This document shows positions 12,463-22,731 of a stretch of 64,000 nucleotides of DNA, in pieces. Within the stretch, counting starts at the first letter, position 1. The number at the start of each line of letters is the position of its first letter. The position numbers and the translations under genes are program-made. The notes beneath the pieces are model-generated. The model was not told where the DNA came from. It searched no databases and was given only the letters and a program-made list of their open reading frames with translations. The DNA comes from Mesostigma viride (Eukaryota > Streptophyta > Mesostigmatophyceae > Mesostigmatales > Mesostigmataceae). The DNA lies in NCBI GenBank assembly GCA_009746045.1, contig RPFO01001845.1, positions 1 to 64,000 on the forward strand. Direction: 5' to 3'.

Positions 12463-12947
12463 AAGCAGGATAAAGAAATGAATGGCGGTGCTGCACTAGA
12501 CATCGATTCCGGGGCATATTGAGTGCTTGCCAACAATGCTGACAGTGATCGGAGTGTATTTATTTGAAATATCGCGATAATTTTAGCCCTGTAAAAGCCG
12601 CAGCTTAATATTTGTGGGAAAAGGTCGGTTCGGCCTGCAGCATCGGCGCTGTGAGATTTAGCAACTAGATTGCGCGAGCAGCTGGGCGTGTTGATGATTC
12701 CTGGTCGAATGTAAGTCTTCTTTAGCGCGCCTGCTCGCTTTTCGGGAAGACTTTGACTTGGCGAGTGGGTAATCCGACGACGTCGCTCATATATATATTG
12801 AATAGGCGGGGATATCCATGCCTATTGCCCGAATGTGGCGACATGTGGCGTCATGATCAAGTTTATCCTGCGCACTTACGTATACACCCAATTATCTTTC
12901 GAGTACTTGTGGTTAGACGTTACTGCCGGTGAGCATGGTGTTACTTG

Positions 12948-13524
12948 GACTCGCCACAGGCCTTCAGCAATTGCCCTCTCTGCGCCATTCCACATGATGG
13001 CAACTGTCTGCTTGGGGCTATATATAACTCATTGATCAGCGCACGGGAAACATAATGGGGACACACCAGTGCCGACAGGAAGTCGTGGACTATATGCAGG
13101 TATTGTGGAGATGCCTATGTCGTTGTTCTTTACGTGTTTAGTTCCCATGTTTGCTTGCCTGCATTTCACATGTCCTTTCCATTGGCATGTCGATCACAGC
13201 ATGTTGTTGTGCGGCGCCCACGTATCACGTATACACACGTCATTATACACGTTTAATTTGCCACCTGCGCATGCACTGCCGCCAACTCATTCCTAGTATG
13301 CCCACTCTTTATCATAACTGCTTGAATATGGGGTGCTGTACCATTCATACATTGCCACGTTTCTGCAGGCACACGCGCCCTTCTTGATCTCTAGTTCTTT
13401 CAATGAAAAGGAAGAGGTCTCCTTTCTAGATTATTTGTCACGGATGCGCAAGGATGGCTCATGGGGTGGCAATCGAGAGCTAGCAGCTGCATCCCTGCTG
13501 TACCGAGTTAACATCAATGTGCAG
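12948..13524 (+). pseudogene. OTU-type cysteine protease fragment, right-arm copy
   Basis: Exon 1 runs from about 12948 to 13099 and contains DGNCLLGAIYNSL (GAT at 12996). After a one-base frame offset it contains MGTHQCRQEVVDYMQ. The intron 13100-13368 starts GTATT and ends TTTCTGCAG. Exon 2 (13369-13524, 52 codons) joins in phase and carries DYLSRMRKDGSWGGNREL then LLYRVNINVQ, the typical OTU middle region, before a GTGCG donor. The catalytic Cys is present; the His-containing end is not found downstream, where the MITE and minisatellite begin. The phase-preserving intron supports a true gene ancestor. The shared frame offset and missing C-terminus argue it is now a pseudogene. Whether the ancestor was a host deubiquitinase or a transposon or virus OTU cannot be decided. 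Confidence 0.6.
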
Positions 13525-13644
13525 GTGCGTGGTCTCACCCATTACATGTTGTTACTAATTTACAAGCTATATGGTCAAAATAATTTGTGTGTTTTAATTT
13601 ATCCATAACAAGTAGACCCGGTAGTAGGGGCCAAGCCCCTACTG

Positions 13645-13907
13645 GTACAGTTATTCCGTCATTCACGCCTTGATTTGGGTTCAAGGTTTTTTAGGGGTCA
13701 ACCCAACTTTACGTGTGAATGACTTAACGTAATTGTACTAATTTGAACTAAAGATACTCAAACATACTGTTCTAAACTACTTTGAACTTGAATGCCGAAG
13801 GCCGATGCGACCCAACGGGAGCACGAGTTTACTTAATTATTTGAGTCAGTGAATTATTTGAGTCAGTGAACACAACTTAAGCCAACCCAAGGCATGAATG
13901 ACTGTAC
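13645..13907. mobile_element. Small TIR element (MITE-like), right-arm copy
   Basis: Mirror of 4148-4408 with the same GTACAGT ends, 263 bp. It differs from the left-arm copy by a short GAGTCAGTGAATTATTT duplication near 13845-13870. Confidence 0.5.
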
Positions 13908-14089
13908 AGACTTTATTATTAGGGTAAAGAGACATGCCGTTTGCTTTCAATTGGTGGTTGGGTTGTTTGCTTGCATTGGCTGTTTAGTTTGGTGGGTGAG
14001 TGCAGTGTAGGGGCTAGGGCAACTTGGCAGCACCTGGACACCCTGTGGATGATGGTACTAACCCGGAGTGCTTTGGTTAGTATGGTGCA

Positions 14090-14300
14090 CCCGTGCGTGG
14101 TCAGTGGGTAAAGCGTGTGCTTGGTCAGTGAGTTGAACGTGTGGTTTTGGTCAGTATAGGGAACCCGTGTTTGGTCATGCAGTGGGTGGAATGTGTGTTT
14201 GGTCAGTAGGCGGAACCCGTGTGTGGTCAGTGGGTGGAACGTGTGCTTGGTCAGTGGGTGGAACATGTGCTTGGTCAGTGGGCTGAACGTGTGCTTGGTG
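14090..14300. repeat. Minisatellite, right-arm copy
   Basis: Reverse-complement counterpart of 3755-3965, with units such as GGTCAGTGGGTGGAACGTGT. Not coding. Confidence 0.7.
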
Positions 14301-14510
14301 AATAGTGTGGGTGGGAGGATTACCATTGCCATGATATTTCTTAGAAACATGACAAAGGTAGAGACACTGTCTCCTTTCATGCATTAATCTACTGATGCCG
14401 AAAATGCCCGGTAAACGTCCTCTGCAGATTGATCATGACAATTTACAAAGCAAAATCGAGCTCCAAATCCAAAGCGTATTTCCCCGGGCGTTTGCACTCC
14501 CAGGCTCCCT

Positions 14511-15549
14511 CCCTCGATCCCTCCCTCCCTCCCTCCCTCCCTTCCTTCTCCCTCCCTCCCTCCCTCCCTCCCTCCCTCCCTCCCTCCCTCCCTCCCTCCC
14601 TCCCTCCCTCCCTCCCTCCCTCCCTCCCCCTCCCTCCCTCCTCCCTCCCTCCCTCCCTCCCTCCCTCCCTCCCTCCCTCCTCCCTCCCTCCCTCCCTCCC
14701 TCCCTCCCTCCCTCCCTCCCTCCCTCCCTCCTCCCTCCCTCCCTCCCTCCCTCCCTCCCTCCTCCCTCCCTCCCTCCCTCCCTCCCTCCCTCCCTCCCTC
14801 CCTCCCTCCTCCCTCCCTCCCTCCCTCCCTCCCTCCTCCCTCCTCCCTCCCTCCCTCCCTCCCCCTCCTCCTCCCTCCCTCCCTCCCTCCCTCCCTCCTC
14901 CCTCCCTCCCTCCTCCCTCCCTCCCTCCCTCCCTCCCTCCCTCCCTCCCTCCCTCCCTCCCTCCCTCCCTCCCTCCCTCCCTGACTCACTCACTCACTCA
15001 CTCACTCACTCACTCACTCACTCACTCACTCACTCACTCACTCACTCACTCACTCACTCACTCACTCACTCACTCACTCACTCACTCACTCACTCACTCA
15101 CTCACTCACTCACTCACTCACTCACTCACTCACTCACTCACTCACTCACTCACTCACTCACTCACTCACTCACTCACTCACCACTCACTCACCACTCACT
15201 CACTCACTCACTCACTCACTCACTCACTCACTCACTCACTCACTCACTCACTCACTCACTCACTCACTCACTCACTCACTCACTCACTCACTCACTCACC
15301 CACCCACCCACCCACTCACTCACTCACTCACTCACTCACTCACCCACCCACCCACCCACCCACCCACCCACCCACCCACCCACCACCCACCCACCCACCC
15401 ACCCACCCACCCACCCACCCACCCACCCACCCACCCACCCACCCACCCACCCACCCACCCACCCACCCACCCACCCACCCACCCACCCACCCACCCACCC
15501 ACCCACCCACCCACTCACTCACTCACTCACTCACTCACTCACTCACTCA
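14511..15549. repeat. (CCCT)n - (CACT)n - (CACC)n microsatellites
   Basis: CCCT units run to about 14983, CACT units to about 15297, then CACC-dominated units to about 15512, then CACT to the hAT insertion point. Frames of 400-plus codons across it are repeat artefacts. Confidence 0.95.
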
Positions 15550-17107
15550 CCGTGTTGGTCTGTACGGCAGTACGGGGTACTCGGTAAAACCCTTGCGTAC
15601 TGTAAAAATACAGGTATTTTTGCGAGGGCTCAAAAATACGCGAAAAAATACGCAGTACGGCATACGGGGTATTTTTGACATTGTGGTAAAAAAGTACGGG
15701 GTATTATTGAGGCCAAGGCTTAAAGTACGGGGTATTCTAAGGATGTGTGGCCCTGCATCCAACAAATGTCACTATGTACTATGCTCTCTGCTATTCATTA
15801 ATGAGCATAATTAATGGCAGTGACTTGCCACCTGCCACACTTAGATCGACATTGCAATACATCCTTCAAGTACATTTGTATATATTGTGGACATGCAAAC
15901 TATTGACCATCTAACACCGGTCTCTTTAATTACAATGCATTATTGACAACATAATACATTATTGAATGGTATAATGCACCCAGAGCTCTGGCAGCCTCGA
16001 TGCAGAGGATGTCATAGCACTATAGATGGCAGCTTCGCTGCACAATGACAACAAGTGCATGCCACGAATCCCTAATTAAAAATAAAATCATTGGCAATGA
16101 ACCCAGAATTGACCTTCACTGCTGCGGCAGGTCCATACTTTGCCACTGCCGCGATCATGTTCTTGTACGAGGCGCTGGCGGCGACGTGAAACGGAATGCC
16201 ATTCTCGTAAAAGAAAGAGGCCTGGGCAAGGCGGACTTCCTGGAGCTGCGCATTGGAAAAGCACTGTAGAATCGTCTTCTGCACTGCCTTGCCAGAGCCA
16301 CAAGGGCCAGCACCTGGGGCAGCGGCAGGCAGAAGGGCCTTGGCAACGCGGGCACCGAGCACTGCCTTTTGCTCCTTCTTTTCCAACCGGGCTGCCTCAG
16401 CCGCCTGAAGCCTCCCGATCAGGCCTTCTACATTCCTAGACTGCTGGCAAAATGTGGCTCCCTTGTTGGGGATGTGGCCGAGATGGCCGACAGTGCGATT
16501 CTTGCTAAAGTTGCCAGGCCTGCCGAACTTGTAATCGCACAGCTTGCACGCCTGGCCACCTCTGGCCGACTACCACGTCTTCCCCACTCACGGTCTTTTC
16601 CACCTCGTCAATCAGGTGGAGGTATTGATACTCCTCTCCCCTTTTGACGACTGGAACTCTAGGCATGGTCGCCTCTTTTAGGATTGCCTAGCGCACAATA
16701 CATGAACCGGCGCACCCGGCACCCTCTATTTGCTTTAATTGCGTCGTCAGTCTTCTGCGTCTTTTTGGAAGTGCACCCGTCCCTAAACCTTATGATTCTG
16801 CCATGCATATGCTCTGTCCCCTCGCAGCTTTTCTCCCGCGCAATAAAAAATCCTGTCAAAAAATGTAGAAAGGCACACCGTCACGCGTGTACTAGCAAGT
16901 AGCTATTCACTCGCTGCAATTTCAGCAGTTTCAGTACCACTGACAGGTCTGGGCCTCTCCCCACCGCGTGACACGTCCGCGACCTCCAAAATCGGCTAAG
17001 TCCAAAGTGAAAAACAGTGAAAATCGTACGGCGTACGCGGTCGAAAGCATCAGTACCGTGGAATACGGCGTATTTTCATACCCGAGATGCCGTACGAACC
17101 AACACGG
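15550..17107 (-). mobile_element. Truncated hAT-family DNA transposon
   Basis: The ends are inverted repeats: CCGTGTTGGT at 15550 and ACCAACACGG ending at 17107, extending imperfectly to about 20 bp. Both sides carry CTCACTCA (15542-15549 and 17108-17115). That fits the 8-bp duplication of hAT elements but is also the microsatellite sequence, so it is only supportive. The interior holds the N-terminal part of a hAT transposase on the minus strand and no catalytic core, so the copy is non-autonomous. Confidence 0.75.
16072..16666 (-). pseudogene. hAT transposase N-terminal remnant (BED zinc finger)
   Basis: Reading the minus strand from the ATG at 16666, MPRVPVVKRGEEYQYLH is followed by a one-base frame change and then CKLCDYKFGRPGNF with VGHLGH. 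That is the C-x2-C ... H-x2-H arrangement of a BED-type DNA-binding finger. The intact frame 16386-16072 continues with a coiled, charged segment and FFYENGIPFHVAASASYKNM. The FFY-NGIPF block is highly characteristic of plant and animal hAT transposases just after the BED domain. The protein stops at 16072, long before the DDE and C-terminal dimerisation regions. Known hAT transposases are about 600-800 residues; this remnant is under 200. Confidence 0.7.
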
Positions 17108-17394
17108 CTCACTCACTCACTCACTCACTCACTCACTCACTCACTCACTCACTCACTCACTCACTCACTCACTCACTCACTCACTCACTCACTCACTCAC
17201 TCACTCACTCACTCACTCACTCACTCACTCACTCACTCACTCACTCACTCACTCACTCACTCACTCACTCACTCACTCACTCACTCACTCACTCACTCAC
17301 TCACTCACTCACTCACTCACTCACTCACTCACTCACTCACTCACTCACTCACTCACTCACTCACTCACTCACTCACTCACTCACTCATGCACGC
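17108..17394. repeat. (CACT)n microsatellite, distal part
   Basis: Continuation of the CACT array right of the hAT insertion, ending in CACG/CAGG variants near 17400. Confidence 0.95.
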
Positions 17395-17460
17395 ACGCAC
17401 GCACGCAGGCAGGCACTCTTTCATTCAAGGCATCATGTCCTTGGAACCATATATAGTCAC

Positions 17461-17680
17461 GCTTGTCGGTGGCGCTGACTCGGGCCATGGCTGACATCAT
17501 GCTCCGCCGTACGCGGGCTGATTTTGCGGTGCAGCAGGGCTATTAGGTTCCTCCCGTTAGGAGTTTCCATTGGTCTTATCGTAGTATAGAGATTTGACAT
17601 GGCTCTGTATAGAGGTTTATAGCTGGGCGTTTGCTTTGGTTTGAGTGATTTCACTCTGCTGTAAGTAATTATATTATTAA
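17461..17680. mobile_element. 220-bp insertion with 11-bp direct repeats
   Basis: TATATAGTCAC at 17450-17460 is repeated at 17681-17691, bracketing 220 bp that is absent from the mirror position in the left arm (around 3186-3200). The insert is A/T-rich at its right end (TTATATTATTAA) and has no coding capacity. Target duplication length and an AT-rich tail suggest a SINE-like retroposon, but no Pol III boxes are obvious. Confidence 0.55.
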
Positions 17681-18350
17681 TATATAGTCACTTGAGGGGG
17701 ATATCATCCTTATCTCAGCTGTCATGTACTGTAATTGCAGACGAGGCGGTAGTGTAGCGGATATCCTCAGGGGCAATAACCTCCACCTGCGGACTTCTAC
17801 CCTGCATTCTAGCAATGGGCCGCGGGGCTCGTGGGTATTAACCTGAAATAGGAGCATGCTCCGCATGCCAGGCCTTAATTGAGCTCTGAGACATCATGGT
17901 GGTGCAGGTGCCCTTGGTGCACCTAGAGCAGGTGTAGCTTACACCCTACCCTTGCAGGAAGTAGCCCAGAATGTATTAAAAGCCATATGCCCCTTCTCAG
18001 GGATATGTGCTACATGTACTCCCAACGGCTCAGTTATGTTCCTAATTAATTAACTAATTAATTACCACATCTTCATGTTGTAGATAGATTAAATGCACAC
18101 GGATAGATTCCAATGCACATTTCCATCACCATTCATCTTCTTCATCCTGAACGACTCGAACACGCGGACAAGATAACGGCAGGCTCGAGCTACCATGGTC
18201 AGGATTCTCCCGATTTCTGGCCTGCGCTGGTTGTCTCCTTGAGATTAGACCGGTAGGATTGTGTGTCCCCATCCATCCATCCATCCATCCATCGGGGTTA
18301 ATGCTCCGTGACTCCCCAACGGGAGCACGAGTCTAATTAATTGATTAATT

Positions 18351-20324
18351 AATCGGGGTTCTTTGAACGGAGTTTCTTCTATACGTGAATGCGGGAACAA
18401 GAGGCCGCTGGATTAGCGGCTTATATGTCGTAGTGTTTTCTCGTAGCTGTTTGGCTAGAGCTTTTGTGATTAGTAGATGCAGTATAGTGCATGGTTGAAA
18501 AATGAATTAAATAAAATGTGCGTTCCGCGCTTAATTGGGTTGATTATACCCGGGCGGAACGGGGCGTGAGGTGCAGTGCCCCTGAAAAGAACAACCTACG
18601 CATTATTTAATACTAGCCGTGCAGATTCGGGATATTCTACCCCCGGTCTGTACGGTTAGCGTCCTACTAGCATCACTGAACATAAGGGTTTAATGACGTC
18701 AGTTAGCTAGGGATAAGGGAGGTTTTGCGACTAAAAGCCGCTCTGGCTGGTTTTGTCGGCCTCTTTCTTTGCTCGTTGTCGTTGCGGCGGCAGCCGCAGC
18801 TATGGGTGCTGCGGAGCAAAATCCCAAAAGCACTGGTTGCACCGGCCACTTGGCCAGTGGTGAGACTTCCAGTTGTTAACCGGCCAGGCGTAGTTCCTCG
18901 GCCGGTTAACTAAAAGAAAAGAAAATGATTACCTCCGGTCCGCACCTTTTCCCCAGCTTGGGGTCTTTGGTGGGTCGGGTGCCGTGACAGGTGCTCAACT
19001 GTCGCTAATTGGTCGGCCCAGTGCGCGAGCTGGTGCTCCGTACCTGGGGATGCTTGCACCCCGGGTTGGAGCCGGATGGCTGGCACTGGCGACCCGTGTC
19101 TCGGTCCGCGGCCTGAGGCTTTTTCTTCGGAAATCGCTGCTGGCCAGCAAACTTTGCAATTGCCTTCCGCCGAGGGGGGGGTGGTTGGGGCTGGGGACGG
19201 CGATGGGAAAAGCGCCTAAGCTAGAAATTTTTCCCCCACGCATAGAAACCTCGGGGGGAATGCGGTCTTGGCTGAACGGACTCTCGTTCAGCCAGGTGCC
19301 TGGGGCTGTGGCCTCGGGCATCCGGGCTGGCGGGGCCTGGGCTAGGTCCACGTTTTTTCTCGAAGCACCCCGGGTCTATGGGGAGACGGCCATAGCGGTA
19401 CCGACTCGGGGCCCCGAGAGGGGTCATGATAGGCTGGCCGTGCGCAATCGCAGTGCAAATGCGCTGGGCCTTTTTGGGCCTGGCCATGCATCCACAGCCG
19501 CCGGGCACACGCCTCCCGATGTGGGGGGGCTCCCGTTTTGCGGCAGGGCGGTCACTTGTGACAACGAGCAAGGTGGAGTGCGGCTTCAAGGGAAAGCCAG
19601 GGCGGGGGTGATTGGGCAACGTACTTCATGAAGGGCCTTGAACGGCGTGCCTCCGGGCATGTCAAACGTGTCACATGTATGCTTCCACTTATTGTTGTAA
19701 TGAAGATGCTGGTTTTTGTGGGAGCTACGTGGGACATGAATCGGGGTTCTTTGAACGGAGTTTCTTCTATACGTGAATGCGGGAACAAGAGGCCGCTGGA
19801 TGAGCGGCTTATAGGTCGTAGTGTTTTCTCGTAGCTGTTTGGCTAGAGCTTTTGTGATTAGTAGATGCAGTATAGTGCATGGTTGAAAAATGAATTAAAT
19901 AAAATGTGCGTTCCGCGCTTAATTGGGTTGATTATACCCGGGCGGAACGGGGCGTGAGGTGCAGTGCCCCTGAAAAGAACAACCTACGCATTATTTAATA
20001 CTAGCCGTGCAGATTCGGGATATTCTACCCCCGGTCTGTACGGTTAGCGTCTTACTAGCATCACTGAACATAAGGGTTTAATGACGTCAGTTAGCTAGGG
20101 ATAAGGGAGGTTTTGCGACTAAAAGCCGCTCTGGCTGGTTTTGTCGGCCTCTTTCTTTGCTCCCCACCCACCCACCCTTGTCTTGGTTGCAGTCTAGGGC
20201 AACGTACTTCATGAAGGGCCTTGAACGGCGTGCCTCCGGGCATGTCAAACGTGTCACATGTATGCTTCCACTTATTGTTGTAATGAAGATGCTGGTTTTT
20301 GTGGGAGCTACGTGGGACATGAAT
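18351..20324. repeat. Tandem duplication R1-unique-R2-R1-short-R2
   Basis: R1 (424 bp) occurs at 18351-18774 and 19739-20162. R2 (128 bp) occurs at 19614-19741 and 20197-20324. Between R1 and R2 the first unit has 839 bp (18775-19613); the second has only about 34 bp, rich in CCCA and ending GGTTGCAGTCTA. The two units are near-identical in the shared parts. This looks like a full and an internally deleted copy of one element in tandem, or an LTR-like arrangement. An 11-bp-stem hairpin lies at 18875-18910 in the unique part. Confidence 0.75.
18775..19613. other. GC-rich unique core of the tandem unit
   Basis: The open frame 18984-19631 on the plus strand (215 codons, GTG start, GC-rich) lacks any recognisable domain and overlaps equally open frames on the minus strand. 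High GC alone can explain this, so I do not call a gene. Confidence 0.4.
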
Positions 20325-21361
20325 TAATTAATTAATTAATATACCACGCCATAATTTTAGCTGACATACAGAGCTAGGACGCTGTTAATTGGCGTCATCC
20401 GCTCAACCCCTCCTACTCAGATAATGGTCGGATCAGCAGGATACATAAGCAGCGTTTGGATGACGTTGTCAAAGACTACGACCCTGTAACTGTGGGTCCT
20501 AGGAAATATAAAAAGCAAGGTAGGCATTGTTTGCGTACGTGCATGCGCAAGATTAGCTCGAGGCCTCACTTGAGGCCCATATTTTGGATTTGCAGTGGAC
20601 ATCATACAGTTTATACGTGTTGACGTCGATCTTGGGGAGACTTGCACTGTATCTCAAATTGGGAATTCAGTGCTCCGTGGTCCCCCAATTATCGGGGACA
20701 CGAGACTAATTAAATTATTTATTTGTATTTTAGTGTAACCCGTACATTGTCAAGGAGGTCACATGGAAAATCAAATAACGGTTCAATTGGAGAGCAATAT
20801 TGATAAATGTTGTGCCCTAAACACCAGTCATCACGAACAAAACAAACATAAAAAAGCTTTTATCTAAAAACGATGGCAAGACGTATAAAGCAACATACTA
20901 TGTATACGCATAGTTTCTCTCTTAATAAGAACATTAAAGTCGTTTGGCCATGCGGTACACAACAAATTGTGAAGGCATACGTCAAGGCAAACCCTCCCAT
21001 GCCTGATTTTTTCCAAAACACAACATGGCCATGACATTAGGAACTCTTGGTCCTCACAAAGTCTAGCTACACCTATATGGATCAAGCACAAATGAGCGCC
21101 ATGGTATTCTGGCCAGAATAATTCCCGTGATTCACAAGTAATTGCTCAACGTCCCTTCATTCATTGGCCCAAGCTAACACCACAAAGAAAAGCTAGCTGC
21201 TATGGCACAGCTGGATGTGGACTTGGTAAACTCTAGGCAGATGCGAAGTTCAGGACAGGAGAAATTGGGAACCCAATCGCATCAAAATATCGCTCCTCCG
21301 TCGTGGACATGCAACGTGACGGGGGAGTCCCACAACCTGGGCGGGTTGTGCAGGTCCATGT
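20325..21361. other. Pre-insertion sequence, no clear gene
   Basis: I see no convincing gene. The last 5 bp, CATGT (21357-21361), are repeated right of the retrotransposon cluster at 43487-43491. The sequence ending here was therefore once contiguous with 43492 onward. Confidence 0.5.
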
Positions 21362-22056
21362 AGTTAACGTTCTTATCACACGCAATGTGAAGGATATGGT
21401 TGCAATGCAGCAATGTGTGATATGGTTGGAAACGGAGCTTTGTTAAAATCGGATAATGTTACAGCGCTCACACACTTGAGGCTTGTACACGCGCTTGCCA
21501 AGTCAAGGCACAACACGTGAGGCGGGCTCGCAAGAGATGCCCATTTGGCACTGGCCTATTGTTTATATACTTGTGCACTGTGCTTGCTAGTCCTGAGCAG
21601 CCTAGGAGGCCTGCTCAGTAATAACACCCCCGGTACAGTATTCACTACCTGTACAGCGCTCAACTCCTATACAGTAGGTCTGCCATACAGGCACAATGAC
21701 CACAGAGCACAGTCCACAGTGACTATTGCATCTGCACCTAGAAGTCCAGGACTAAGCCTGCGGTACCAACAGACCACAGGTTAAGGTTCCTATTTCCTGC
21801 GTACGACGTATTAATCCAATACCGTCGTAGGTACAGCACCTAATTCCTGTCAGCCCAGGAATTACTGTCGACCCCATATGTCGTCGGCAAATATTCACGT
21901 CCGACTTAGAAGAACAGCCGGCTCGCGCTCGCGCGCGACCGGGAAGTCGGAACGCCATAACTTTCTTGATACTTGTCGGAATGAACTCGTTCCGGTGCCG
22001 CTGGAATCGCAGAGATATGCCGAATCAGGATCACGCCAATGCGCTTGGCGTTAACT
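21362..22056 (-). repeat. Family B LTR (outer left, next to a PPT)
   Basis: 695 bp, ends AGTTAACG and CGTTAACT (8-bp perfect inverted termini). On the minus strand it directly follows a polypurine tract, so it is read as a 3' LTR on minus. In that orientation a TATATAAA box lies mid-LTR (plus-strand 21562-21575 region). The U3 part shares a spaced module with family A LTRs. Confidence 0.85.
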
Positions 22057-22227
22057 CCAATCCTTTCTTTTCTTGAGCTGTAGCAGCTCACACAAGTCTA
22101 CATACAAACACACACAATGGGTACTGGACATCCTCCCCGACTACAAGTCACAACCCGCTGGGCATGACAGTCAGCTTGGATTCCTTATTATATGTACATA
22201 GCACCCATACTGGCTCAGGAGCACAAA
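22057..22227 (-). promoter_or_regulatory. Family B 3' end with polypurine tract
   Basis: On the minus strand, AAGAAAAGAAAGGATTGG immediately precedes the LTR start AGTTAACG. Family A has AAGAAAAGAAGGGATTGG at the same place. This is the expected plus-strand primer site for cDNA synthesis and fixes the true orientation of the B LTR. Confidence 0.8.
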
Positions 22228-22493
22228 CAAATTACAATGAGTCCCTATCCCTTCACGGGAAGCTCGTTGTGTTACCCATGTACAAGAGGTTGGCCAACTG
22301 TGGCAGCCCATAGGTGTTCAGCTAAGAACTTGAGAAGTATGTACAACCTTCAGGACCTTAGGCGAAACCCCACAGATCACCCACAACAGCTCATCAGAAA
22401 ACATTGCTGACCCCCAGACGGGAGTCGGCGCCGGTCTGCTGCCCCTTATCGAACCAGACACAACATCTACGCGAAGCACATGCAAAACACAAG
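22228..22493 (+). repeat. Family B leader fragment (266 bp)
   Basis: Identical in length and near-identical in sequence to 31252-31517, and to 42526-42791 in reverse complement. In those two copies it follows the U5 end of a B LTR and begins CAAATTACAATGAG, so I read it as PBS plus 5' leader. Here it lacks the LTR and abuts the 3'-end segment. Confidence 0.6.
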
Positions 22494-22712
22494 GCCCCAG
22501 CCCAGTACAATGTACTGAGGAAGCTCATGAATGCTGACTGTCAAGTCGGTCTATCTGTCTAAAAGCTGAGAGCTGGGTGCTTAAGTCTCTGGATATCAGG
22601 CTGGGAGCTTGATTGTACATAATCCTGAGCACACCTTGAGGGGTGAGACATGTCTCTGGTGTGGGAATGTCTGACATTGTCTCTGATGGAGAGATGTCTA
22701 TCTGGGGTTTTC
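22494..22712 (+). pseudogene. Fragment of family B pol 3' end
   Basis: Matches 42147-42365: the last ~20 codons of pol, the stop codon and the first part of the 3'UTR. It joins the leader fragment at ACACAAG, a 7-bp sequence present in both parent sequences, which suggests a microhomology junction. It ends where the inner B LTR begins (22713). Confidence 0.75.
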
Positions 22713-22731
22713 AGTTAACGCCAAGCGCATT
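22713..22731 (+). repeat. Family B LTR (inner), first 19 bp
   Basis: AGTTAACGCCAAGCGCATT is the U3 start of a B LTR. The remaining 676 bp resume at 30576 after element A1. 19 + 676 = 695, the exact length of the intact B LTRs, which confirms A1 split this LTR. The last five bases, GCATT, are duplicated at 30571-30575. Confidence 0.85.

Larger units (their letters stand above)
12463..18075. repeat. Right arm of the large imperfect palindrome
   Basis: Reverse complement of 2714-5572, expanded by longer CCCT/CACT/CCCA arrays, a hAT insertion (15550-17107) and a 220-bp insertion (17461-17680). Removing these gives a colinear mirror of the left arm. Confidence 0.85.

Noticed and set aside
14511-15549. 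CRISPR-like regular array
   Set aside because: Four-base units without spacers; a microsatellite in a eukaryotic context.
14395-15814. Very long open frames (over 400 codons) in the CCCT/CACT region
   Set aside because: They are open in several frames because the four-base repeat contains no stop codon. Composition is only P/S/L or H/T/S; repeat artefact.
18984-19631. 215-codon GC-rich frame
   Set aside because: GTG start, no domain, equally open on the other strand; not supportable as a gene.
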